Made by a program: the position numbers and the translations under genes. Positions 1 through 5,809 of a DNA stretch of 7,830 bases are shown in pieces. The DNA comes from an uncultured Propionibacteriaceae bacterium (GTDB taxonomy: Bacteria; Actinomycetota; Actinomycetes; Propionibacteriales; Propionibacteriaceae): the NCBI GenBank assembly GCA_945875065.1, contig CAMCJC010000109.1, positions 1-7,830 on the forward strand. The letters are read 5' to 3'. Every line of letters starts with the position of its first letter. The stretch's first letter is position 1. The notes under the pieces were generated by a model. It did not search any database. It was not told the DNA's origin and saw only the letters and a program-made list of their open reading frames with translations.

Positions 1-207
1 CACACCAAACAACAACCACAAATCGAACACACCGACCAACACGGGAAAACCCACACCCTCCCAACACCAACTTCCCCAACCACCACCGTGAAACCGGGCA
101 CCCACCACCCCAGAACCGCGCGACCCACCCCATCAGCTGGCATCCCCCTTTCCCAGCCATATCAGACCCGCTTCACCAAGTCCTCCGACAGCCAGCTGGA
201 GCGGTAG
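1..207. other. A+C-rich tract with no assignable gene
   Basis: In bases 1-120 I count 13 G and 5 T, so A+C is 102 of 120. The bias fades towards 200. The first + frame stays open from base 1 to a TAG at 205-207 and would encode the end of a Thr/Pro/His/Gln-rich protein. The third + frame is open too, because G-poor DNA makes few TAG or TGA stops, so openness is weak evidence. Codons such as CAA, AAA and CCA in that first frame differ from the GC-rich third positions of neighbouring genes. It could be the 3' end of a horizontally acquired gene entering from the left, or non-coding DNA downstream of the tailspike gene. I do not recognise a family. Confidence 0.3.
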
Positions 208-230
208 ACAACCAGACTCACGGCGTCTGG
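204..230 (-). terminator. Candidate terminator of the tailspike-like gene
   Basis: Directly after the TAG stop (231-233), the minus strand can form a hairpin with perfect 6-bp arms CCAGAC and GTCTGG (plus 225-230 and 212-217) and a 7-nt loop. It is followed by TTGTCT, which is moderately T-rich. A second complementary pair (AGCCAG near 190-195 with CTGGCT at 227-232) could extend or compete with it. The stem is short and there is no real T-run, so this is only a plausible intrinsic terminator. Confidence 0.4.
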
Positions 231-1688
231 CTACCGCCGCCGCTTATCACCAAGCATGACCTCGAACCAGGCGGACCCGTTGAACAGGAACAGTTTGTTC
301 AGGTCCGTGCGGAAGTACAGCAGGCCCGCGATCCCCGCTACGCCGTCGCCCGAAGTCTCGGGAAACTTCGTTCCCGCGCCCGCGACGATGCCGCCGTCTT
401 CGCCGCCGATCACGTAGGCGTTGGTGAAGATCGTGTTGTGACGGCCCTTGCCGGGGAAGAATCCGCTCGGATCCATGACAAACGAGCCCTTGCCTGGATT
501 CTGCGACCGGTAGGGGTGCTGCTCCCAGTTTAGGTGGGTCGTCGAGTCGCCCAACGAGGCCAGTTTGAAGTTTCCGACGTTGTTGTCGACGGTCTTGATG
601 ACGACGCCACGGTCAGTCGGAACACCGCCCTTGAACTTGTTGCCGATCATGGTGCACGTGGTGCCGGCCTCGGCTGCTGCGCCGTCGATGAAGGCCAAGA
701 GGTCGGTCATGTAAACCTGGCTGCCGATACACACGACGTTGCTCTTCTGTCCGCGGAACAAGATCGCTCGCTTTTCCGCAGCCTTGTACGCCACCTTGCT
801 TTCATAATAGACGCCGAAAGACACGAAAGAGCAGTCCCGCCGGATTTCGACGCCCGTAGAGAACGACTCGATGGCACCACCGTGGACTGTCATCATCGTC
901 GAGTCTTCCAACAGGATGCCAATCCCTCCGGTATTCCAGTCAGGGTTAGCGAGAATGTGCGGTGAATTGACGGTCAGGTTGTAGCAATATTTGGCCCAGA
1001 TCGCCACATTGTTGAACTCCCACTTGCAGCGCGTCAGGTCCGTGTACCATGATTCCGTGAACCTCGTGGCGACGTCCCAGTGCATGAAGGAACAGTCACG
1101 CATGGTGACATACGATGTCGTAGTCACCCCGACGACCCCCGTCGCCGAGGCCCCCGGCCCCTCAAACCGCATCGCCGAGACCAGGTTCGCGTCGGCGAAG
1201 ACGACGGCCTCCCCCTGAGTCACCGTGAACTTCAGGCACGAGCCGTCCTGGATATCGCCCCAAGCCTCGGCGGCACCCTCGACGCGTTGCGACCGCTTGA
1301 ATCGCAGTTGCGAATTGCACAAATAGGTGCCCTTCGGGAAATAGATGTGTGCGCCATTGCCTCCGGCCTCGATCGCGGCGGCGATTGCCGGGGCGTCGTC
1401 GGTGACGCCGTCGCCAACCGCGCCGTAGTCGCGCACGTTGACGAACATGTCGCGGCGCTTCTTGTCGACCCGCTCCCCCTCGGCCCTGATCGCCTCAGAA
1501 AGCTCCTGCTTCGCCGACTGCAGCGCGCTCGTGTATACCGACGCCAGCGCACTGATCATCTCCGAACGCAGCGCGCTTTGGGCCTCTGGGGTCCGCGCGG
1601 CCGCAGCGATCTTGCCATCCAGGCTCGCGATAACCGACGCGATCTGTTGCTCCGCCGTGTTCAACTTCCCAAGCGCCTCAGATTCCAT
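231..1688 (-). CDS. Tailspike-like protein with pectate-lyase-3 beta-helix
   Basis: A 485-residue protein. Residues about 9-80 are Ala/Gln/Glu-rich, lack prolines except near 34, and look like an alpha-helical or coiled-coil stalk ending in a basic patch (KKRR, 76-79). Residues 83-108 carry the VNVRDYGAVGDGVTDD signature that opens the Pectate_lyase_3 right-handed beta-helix of phage tailspikes and polysaccharide depolymerases. The middle is rich in short beta-strand-like repeats. Residues 457-477 (YFRTDLNKLFLFNGSAWFEV) resemble the C-terminal motif common in phage tail fibres and structural proteins. There is no signal peptide or membrane segment, which fits a virion or tailocin part better than a secreted enzyme. 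Such proteins trimerise and bind or cleave surface glycans, but the substrate cannot be told here. It is monocistronic, with a leaderless-type -10 box 7 nt before the ATG. Parts of the gene are lower in GC than the neighbours (29 of 60 bases at 961-1020), consistent with acquisition. Confidence 0.85.
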   Translation of the reverse strand: MESEALGKLNTAEQQIASVIASLDGKIAAAARTPEAQSALRSEMISALASVYTSALQSAKQELSEAIRAEGERVDKKRRDMFVNVRDYGAVGDGVTDDAPAIAAAIEAGGNGAHIYFPKGTYLCNSQLRFKRSQRVEGAAEAWGDIQDGSCLKFTVTQGEAVVFADANLVSAMRFEGPGASATGVVGVTTTSYVTMRDCSFMHWDVATRFTESWYTDLTRCKWEFNNVAIWAKYCYNLTVNSPHILANPDWNTGGIGILLEDSTMMTVHGGAIESFSTGVEIRRDCSFVSFGVYYESKVAYKAAEKRAILFRGQKSNVVCIGSQVYMTDLLAFIDGAAAEAGTTCTMIGNKFKGGVPTDRGVVIKTVDNNVGNFKLASLGDSTTHLNWEQHPYRSQNPGKGSFVMDPSGFFPGKGRHNTIFTNAYVIGGEDGGIVAGAGTKFPETSGDGVAGIAGLLYFRTDLNKLFLFNGSAWFEVMLGDKRRR

Positions 1689-1695
1689 GCCACGG

Positions 1696-1701
1696 AGTCT
1701 A
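1696..1701 (-). promoter_or_regulatory. -10 box TAGACT, leaderless tailspike promoter
   Basis: TAGACT on the minus strand fits the actinobacterial TAnnnT -10 consensus and ends 7 nt before the ATG at 1688. Transcription would begin at about 1689-1688, giving a leaderless mRNA. There is no convincing Shine-Dalgarno sequence between it and the start. The -35 region is weak (CAGACG with a 17-bp spacer). The same arrangement occurs before three other genes here. Confidence 0.5.
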
Positions 1702-1742
1702 CGTTCCGGCGACTAGGTCGTCTGTTGCCCTCGCCGGTCGGG

Positions 1743-1773
1743 TTTCGCGAACCGCTGGAAGGAGATCGCGAAA
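1743..1773. repeat. Inverted repeat between glycosyltransferase and tailspike genes
   Basis: Perfect 8-bp arms TTTCGCGA (1743-1750) and TCGCGAAA (1766-1773) are separated by 15 bp. The site lies 62 bp past the glycosyltransferase stop and about 55 bp before the tailspike start, upstream of its proposed -35 region. It could be a regulator site for the tailspike gene or a weak transcription stop for the glycosyltransferase. The long loop and missing T-run argue against a strong terminator. Each arm contains the self-complementary TCGCGA. Confidence 0.35.
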
Positions 1774-1834
1774 GCATGCACGATAACCTGCCAAACTTAC
1801 ATAATATGCGGCTGGCGGCGGAGGCTGAGGAACG

Positions 1835-3148
1835 TCAGACGTGGCCGTCGTCGTGGTGATCGCCGCTGGCGGGAGCCGGCGTGACCTCGGGCGGAGTGTC
1901 GAGGGCCGGGGGTTGACGGTCGGGCGTCGGGACCAGGAGTTTCCGATAGGCGTGGGTCAGCAGCATCGCCGTCGCCTCCCACGAGAACCGCCGCGCGTGG
2001 ATGCGCGACACAACGCCCATCCGCTCCACCAGGTCCGGGTCGGCGCAGAGACGGACCATCGCCGACGCCCAGTCCTGCGCGAGCCGCGAGTCCATCAGCT
2101 GCCCCGTCTCGCCGTGGACGACAGCCTCCCGCAGCCCACCCGCGGCCGACGCGATCACCGGCGTCCCTGACGCCGCCGCCTCCAACGCGATCAGCCCAAA
2201 CGTCTCCGAATGCGACGGGACAAGGCACAACATTGCTCCACGCAGCATCTCCGCGAGTTGCTCGCGCGGCTGCGGGCCGGTGAACGTGACGTACTCCTGT
2301 AGCCCTAAGCGCTCGACCATGGCGTGGAGATCGTCGGCGTAGTCGGAAAAGTCCTCGCTCACGGAACCGGCGATGACGAGGTGCGGACGAAGGTCGACGG
2401 GAACCTGTGCCAGCGCCGCGATCACCAGGTCCGGGCCCTTCAACGGTTGCAGCCGTGCCGCGAACAGCATGTAGCCCTTCCGGCACGCGGGCCCCTTCTC
2501 GTGCGGCCACGTCCACTTCGCCTCGCCGGCGACCCGCGGCCGGAACAGCGTGGCGTCGACGCCGGGCGCGATGATCGCGACGCGACTCGGGTCGGCGCCG
2601 CAGCGCTCCACCACCGTCCGCGCCTCAGCCGCGGAGATCGCGATGACAAGGTCCGATTCCTGCGCCAACCACGCCTCCCCGGCGACGCGGTTCGGCGACT
2701 CGGGCGGCTCCCCCTCGGACAGATAGTCGCCGGGCCGGGCCGCCACCGAGTGGTAGCTCTGCACGTGCGGCACGCCCCACCGCCTGGCCAGCGGTAGCGC
2801 AGCCATCCCCGACATCCAGTGGTGCGAGTGCACGACGTCGTATGGCCCGAGCCCCGCCATGCCGCGCTGGAACTGCTCGATGTGCTGGTCGATCTCCGAC
2901 TTGGCGAGCCGCGACGGTGGCCCCGCATCGACGTGCCGCAGCGTCACCCGCTCAGCGAGCCGCACTACCTCCGGCTGATCGGGGGAACTCCGCCGCGTCA
3001 CGATCTCAACCCGATGCCCGAGGCAGGCGAGCGCGTCGGCGGTGTGCCGCTCGACGACGTTCATGCCGCCGGCATCTCCCGACCCGGGCGCCTCGTACGG
3101 GGAGGTGTGCATCGACACCATCGCGATCCGCAACGACTGACTACGCAT
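1835..3148 (-). CDS. GT4 family glycosyltransferase, MshA-like
   Basis: A 437-residue retaining GT-B glycosyltransferase. The N-terminal half has the MshA-type opening HTSPYEAPGSGDAGGMN (14-30) and SHHWMSG (108-114). The C-terminal half has the nucleotide-sugar site: R232 and K237 in ARLQPLKG, and E315 and E323 in SETFGLIALE. MshA joins UDP-GlcNAc to 1L-inositol 1-phosphate in mycothiol synthesis, and the family is about 420-480 residues long. Judged from memory of the C. glutamicum enzyme, the acceptor-contacting Asn, Lys and Arg are kept (N30, K83, R154), but the Tyr is His110 and both Thr of the HTxHT segment are Ser (131, 134). It may therefore be MshA or a paralogue using another acceptor. 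The tail (405-437) is Pro-rich and ends HHDDGHV, probably disordered. The ATG at 3148 is chosen because a -10 box lies exactly one leaderless distance upstream. It follows kbl by 45 bp without an obvious functional link. Confidence 0.85.
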   Translation of the reverse strand: MRSQSLRIAMVSMHTSPYEAPGSGDAGGMNVVERHTADALACLGHRVEIVTRRSSPDQPEVVRLAERVTLRHVDAGPPSRLAKSEIDQHIEQFQRGMAGLGPYDVVHSHHWMSGMAALPLARRWGVPHVQSYHSVAARPGDYLSEGEPPESPNRVAGEAWLAQESDLVIAISAAEARTVVERCGADPSRVAIIAPGVDATLFRPRVAGEAKWTWPHEKGPACRKGYMLFAARLQPLKGPDLVIAALAQVPVDLRPHLVIAGSVSEDFSDYADDLHAMVERLGLQEYVTFTGPQPREQLAEMLRGAMLCLVPSHSETFGLIALEAAASGTPVIASAAGGLREAVVHGETGQLMDSRLAQDWASAMVRLCADPDLVERMGVVSRIHARRFSWEATAMLLTHAYRKLLVPTPDRQPPALDTPPEVTPAPASGDHHDDGHV

Positions 3149-3154
3149 CCTGCA

Positions 3155-3160
3155 AGCCTA
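3155..3160 (-). promoter_or_regulatory. -10 box TAGGCT, leaderless glycosyltransferase promoter
   Basis: TAGGCT on the minus strand is followed by 6 nt and then the ATG. With the last T at -7, the A of the ATG at 3148 is exactly +1. The box lies inside the 45-bp kbl-to-glycosyltransferase gap, so the downstream gene can probably be expressed independently of tdh-kbl. The AGG right next to the ATG is too close to act as a normal ribosome binding site. No good -35 box is visible. Confidence 0.5.
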
Positions 3161-3193
3161 CGACTGATCGCCCAGCCAAGTCGCACGACGACG

Positions 3194-4387
3194 TCACCGC
3201 GTCGCTCCAACCTCCTCCCGCGCCTCAACGAACGCCCGAATGGCCGTATCGAGATCGGCTTGGGTCAGCGACGCAGACAGCTGGGTTCGGATGCGGGCCT
3301 TGCCCTTGGGGACCACCGGGTAGCTGAATGCCCGCACATAAACGCCCCGCGCGAGAATCGCGTCGGCCATCTTTGCCGCGACCACCGCGTCGCCGATCAT
3401 TACCGGCGCGATGGCGTGGTCGGATTCGGGGATTTCGAAGCCCTCTTCCGCCATTCGACGGCGGAAATACTCGGTGTTCTCGCGCAATCGGGAAAGGAGG
3501 TCGCCGGAGGAGGTAAGCAGGTCGAGGGTGGCGAGCGATGCGCCGACGATCGATGGTGCCAGCGAATTGCTGAACAGGTACGGCCGCGACCTTTGCCGCA
3601 GCCATTCGACGATCTCCGCCCGGGCGCACGTGTAGCCGCCGGACGCGCCGCCGAGGGCCTTGCCTAGGGTGCCGGTGAGGATGTCGACGCGCTCGACGAC
3701 ACCGAAGCGCTCGGGCGTGCCGGCGCCGGTTTCGCCGACGAACCCGACGGCATGGGAGTCGTCGACCATCACTAGGGCCCCGTATTCGTCGGCGAGGGCG
3801 CAGATTTCGTCGAGGGGTGCGACGTAGCCGTCCATCGAGAAGACGCCGTCGGTGGCGATGACGCGGTGCCGAGCCTCCTTGGCGACCTCGAGTTGGGCGC
3901 GAAGATCGTTAAGGTCACGGTTCTTGTAGCGGTAGCGGGCAGCCTTGCTGAGGCGCACGCCGTCGATGATCGACGCATGATTCAGCTCATCGGAGATGAT
4001 CGCGTCCTGCTCGCTGAAGAGCGTCTCGAATAGGCCGCCATTGGCGTCGAAACAGGAAGAGTACAAGATGGTATCGAACCCACCTGCACCTGGGCGAAGG
4101 AACTCGGTGAGGCGGGTTTCGAGTTCTTGATGCTGGGTTTGGGTGCCGCAGATGAAACGCACGGAGGCCATGCCGAAGCCCCAGCGGTCGAGGGCGGCCT
4201 TGGCGGCGTCGACCAGGACAGGGGAATCGGCGAGGCCGAGGTAGTTGTTCGCGCAGAGGTTGATGACCTCTCCCCCGGGGACCGCTACATGTGCCGACTG
4301 CGGTGTGACTAGGGGCTCCTCACGCTTGTAGAGACCCTCGTCGCGGAGTTGTTGCAGCTGGGCGCGGATATCGTCGATAAAGTTCAC
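3194..4387 (-). CDS. kbl: 2-amino-3-ketobutyrate CoA ligase (glycine C-acetyltransferase)
   Basis: A PLP-dependent alpha-oxoamine synthase fold enzyme in the cytoplasm. It converts 2-amino-3-oxobutyrate and CoA into glycine and acetyl-CoA, the second step of threonine breakdown. Counted from GTG, it has 397 residues, against 398 in E. coli. Diagnostic blocks are ANNYLGL (about 46-52), GFGMASVRFICGTQ (70-83), SSCFDANGGLFET, SDELNHASIIDG (132-143), VDDSHAVGFVGE (208-219), the PLP lysine K243 in GTLGKALGGASGGY, WLRQRSRPYLFSNSLAP, and PVVPKGKARIRTQ near the end. The GTG at 4387-4385 is preferred over a TTG 12 nt earlier: it gives the family length, forms a GTGA overlap with the tdh stop, and has GGGAGGA just upstream. 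Every expected active-site block is intact, so the enzyme should be functional. Confidence 0.96.
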   Translation of the reverse strand: MNFIDDIRAQLQQLRDEGLYKREEPLVTPQSAHVAVPGGEVINLCANNYLGLADSPVLVDAAKAALDRWGFGMASVRFICGTQTQHQELETRLTEFLRPGAGGFDTILYSSCFDANGGLFETLFSEQDAIISDELNHASIIDGVRLSKAARYRYKNRDLNDLRAQLEVAKEARHRVIATDGVFSMDGYVAPLDEICALADEYGALVMVDDSHAVGFVGETGAGTPERFGVVERVDILTGTLGKALGGASGGYTCARAEIVEWLRQRSRPYLFSNSLAPSIVGASLATLDLLTSSGDLLSRLRENTEYFRRRMAEEGFEIPESDHAIAPVMIGDAVVAAKMADAILARGVYVRAFSYPVVPKGKARIRTQLSASLTQADLDTAIRAFVEAREEVGATR

Positions 4388-4397
4388 AGTTCCTCCC
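4384..4397 (-). promoter_or_regulatory. tdh/kbl coupling junction with Shine-Dalgarno
   Basis: On the minus strand GGGAGGA (4397-4391) precedes ACT and then GTGA, in which the kbl GTG start (4387-4385) and the tdh TGA stop (4386-4384) share two bases. This is a 4-bp translational-coupling overlap. The Shine-Dalgarno core is close to the GTG (about 4 nt), which suits re-initiation by ribosomes finishing tdh. The junction decides the kbl start. Confidence 0.7.
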
Positions 4398-5415
4398 AAT
4401 TGAGAACGACCTTGCCGGAGCGTCCATCGCCGGCGACGGCGAACGCTTCGGCGAATTCGCGGGGCGAAAAGCGGTGTGTGATTACCCCGGAGATGTCGAG
4501 TCCGGAGTGGATTAGGGAATTCATGGCGTACCAGGTTTCGAAGATTTGCCGCCCGGTGACACCCTGAATGGTGAGCATGCTGAAGATGATCTTGGAGAAG
4601 TCGATGGTCAAAGGATCGGCGGGGGTACCGAGAAGCGCGATGCGGCCGCCATGCGTCATGTGGTCGATCATCGACCTCAGGGCGGCACCGGAGCCGGACA
4701 TCTCCAGCCCGATGTCGAAACCCTCGCGCATGTCGAAGCGGGCGTAGACATCGCCGAGGTCCTCGCGGGCCGAGTTCACCGTCGACGTGATGCCGAGCGA
4801 GGCGGCGAGGTCGAGCCGCTCGTCGCTCAGGTCAGTGATGACGACGTTGCGGGCGCCCTGGAACTTAGCGACGAGGGCCGCCATGATTCCGATCGGTCCG
4901 GCACCGGTGACGAGGACGTCCTCGGCTAGGGCGGGGAATTGGAGGGCGGCGTGGACGGCGTTGCCGAAGGGGTCGAAGATGGCGGCTACGTCGCGGTCGA
5001 GGTCGTCTGGGTGAACCCACACGTTGGCGGCGGGCATGGCGAAGAACTCGCAGAAGGCGCCGTCGACGTGGTAGCCGATGCCCCGGGTGCGCAAGCACAG
5101 ATGCCGGCGGCCAGCCAGGCAGGCGCGGCAGCGGCCGCACACGTAGTGTCCTTCGCCGGAGACGAACTGCCCGGCTTCCAGGCCCGTCACGGCCGAGCCG
5201 AGCTCGACGATCGTGCCGCAGAACTCGTGGCCGAGGATTCGTGGGGTCTTAACGGTGGCGGCGGCCCAGCCGTCCCAGCGGTCGATGTGAACGTCGGTGC
5301 CGCAGATCCCGGTTCTGGCGACTTTGATGAGGACCTCGTTGGGTCCGGGCGCAGGTTTGGAGACGTCGACGAGCTCAAGGCCGGGTCCTGGGCGCGTCTT
5401 CGCAAGCGCGAGCAT
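4384..5415 (-). CDS. tdh: L-threonine 3-dehydrogenase, zinc-dependent
   Basis: A cytoplasmic medium-chain zinc alcohol dehydrogenase. It oxidises L-threonine with NAD+ to 2-amino-3-oxobutyrate, which Kbl then cleaves. From the ATG at 5415 it has 343 residues (E. coli 341). Catalytic zinc ligands C38, H63 and E64 lie in GICGTDVH and GHEFCG. The structural zinc cysteines are C93, C96, C99 and C107. The Rossmann motif GAGPIG is at 171-176, with D195 (ITDLSDER) marking NAD+ preference, and IFDPFGNAVH is at 146-155. The protein ends SGKVVLNWEEL. A TTG six codons earlier (5433) is possible, but the ATG gives the usual MxALxK family start. Neither has a clear Shine-Dalgarno sequence. It is first in a two-gene operon with kbl, and its ~120-bp leader contains a strong palindrome that may control it. 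Confidence 0.95.
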   Translation of the reverse strand: MLALAKTRPGPGLELVDVSKPAPGPNEVLIKVARTGICGTDVHIDRWDGWAAATVKTPRILGHEFCGTIVELGSAVTGLEAGQFVSGEGHYVCGRCRACLAGRRHLCLRTRGIGYHVDGAFCEFFAMPAANVWVHPDDLDRDVAAIFDPFGNAVHAALQFPALAEDVLVTGAGPIGIMAALVAKFQGARNVVITDLSDERLDLAASLGITSTVNSAREDLGDVYARFDMREGFDIGLEMSGSGAALRSMIDHMTHGGRIALLGTPADPLTIDFSKIIFSMLTIQGVTGRQIFETWYAMNSLIHSGLDISGVITHRFSPREFAEAFAVAGDGRSGKVVLNWEEL

Positions 5416-5485
5416 GCGGCCATCGTCGCACAAGTCACTTCGCGGAGGAGGTCGGGGTCGGTGTCACCGCTAACCACAGCACAAC

Positions 5486-5534
5486 GCGTCACACGCGACG
5501 TCTGGGAGGTCGCCTGTGACGCAGCGTGTGACGC
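5486..5534. promoter_or_regulatory. Palindromic operator candidate upstream of tdh
   Basis: Arms 5486-5499 (GCGTCACACGCGAC) and 5509-5522 (GTCGCCTGTGACGC) are complementary at 13 of 14 positions around a 9-bp centre. A third half-site TGTGACGC sits at 5527-5534, 12 bp from the one at 5515-5522. The group lies 71-119 bp upstream of the tdh ATG. If the -10 box at 5535-5540 is real, the extra half-site falls between -10 and +1, and the palindrome spans about +7 to +43, a repressor-like position. The neighbouring SorC-type regulator is the natural candidate binder, though other regulators cannot be excluded. In RNA it would form a stable leader hairpin. Confidence 0.5.
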
Positions 5535-5540
5535 ATTGTA
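5535..5540 (-). promoter_or_regulatory. -10 box TACAAT, candidate tdh-kbl promoter
   Basis: TACAAT on the minus strand differs from TATAAT at one position and is the best -10 box in the tdh upstream region. It predicts a start near 5528 and a leader of about 110 nt. The -35 position (about 5558-5563, CCGGAT) does not resemble TTGACA, so the promoter may be weak or need an activator. Confidence 0.4.
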
Positions 5541-5653
5541 CGAATTGTCGACATGACATCCGGGCGGCGACGCGCAAGTTGAACGGGGACACGATAAGGC
5601 CCCAGGCGCAGCCGCCGATCGAGGCGCCACACGACCTGGCCCCGGCCTTTTGC

Positions 5654-5754
5654 GGGCGCGAATCGCCGTTTTGGGTGAACGGGGGCATGTGCGGCTAGGG
5701 GCTTCGCGTAGCCCGTTCGCCTGGCCCGGCGATTCGTGCACACCTTGGGGGTAT
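5654..5754 (+). repeat. Structured palindromic repeat, copy A
   Basis: One of two ~100-bp copies, the other being inverted at 7059-7160. Bases 5654-5679 (26 nt) and 5724-5741 (18 nt) are identical to the reverse complement of copy B, and the segment between is similar with about one indel. The copy is internally palindromic: CGAATCGCCG (5659-5668) pairs with CGGCGATTCG (5727-5736), GAACGGG (5677-5683) with CCCGTTC (5712-5718), and the two pairs are separated by 8 nt on each side. An alternative apical hairpin pairs GGGCT (5699-5703) with AGCCC (5710-5714). It ends 55 bp before the regulator start. A MITE or REP-like element is the likely class. No target-site duplication is evident. Confidence 0.8.
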
Positions 5755-5795
5755 CGCAGTAAGCGCGAAGGGGCGGCGAGGCTTCCAACCGTCGC

Positions 5796-5801
5796 TAGGG
5801 T
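5796..5801 (+). promoter_or_regulatory. -10 box TAGGGT for the regulator gene
   Basis: TAGGGT fits TAnnnT and predicts a start near 5808, two bases before the GTG at 5810, so a leaderless or nearly leaderless transcript is likely. The AGGG inside it could instead serve as a weak Shine-Dalgarno sequence for the GTG, about 9 nt away. Its -35 region would fall just downstream of repeat copy A. Confidence 0.4.
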
Positions 5802-5809
5802 TGGTGGTC

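Noticed and set aside
1..207. Calling a partial gene in the first + frame
   Set aside because: Two of three + frames are open simply because G is scarce, and the peptide matches no family I can name; reported as an unassigned tract.
1080..1859. 259-codon open frame on the + strand
   Set aside because: It is antisense to the tailspike gene and runs through its promoter into the glycosyltransferase end; Arg-rich composition typical of a high-GC shadow frame.
1797..2516. 239-codon minus-strand frame inside the glycosyltransferase
   Set aside because: Out-of-frame shadow, Gly/Arg/Ala-rich, while the overlapping frame has all GT4 motifs.
2819..3667. 282-codon open frame on the + strand
   Set aside because: Antisense to both the glycosyltransferase and kbl, spanning their gap; no recognisable domain.
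5486..5534. CRP/GlxR-type site
   Set aside because: The half-sites are arranged TCACA...TGTGA, the reverse of the TGTGA-N6-TCACA order, with the wrong spacing.
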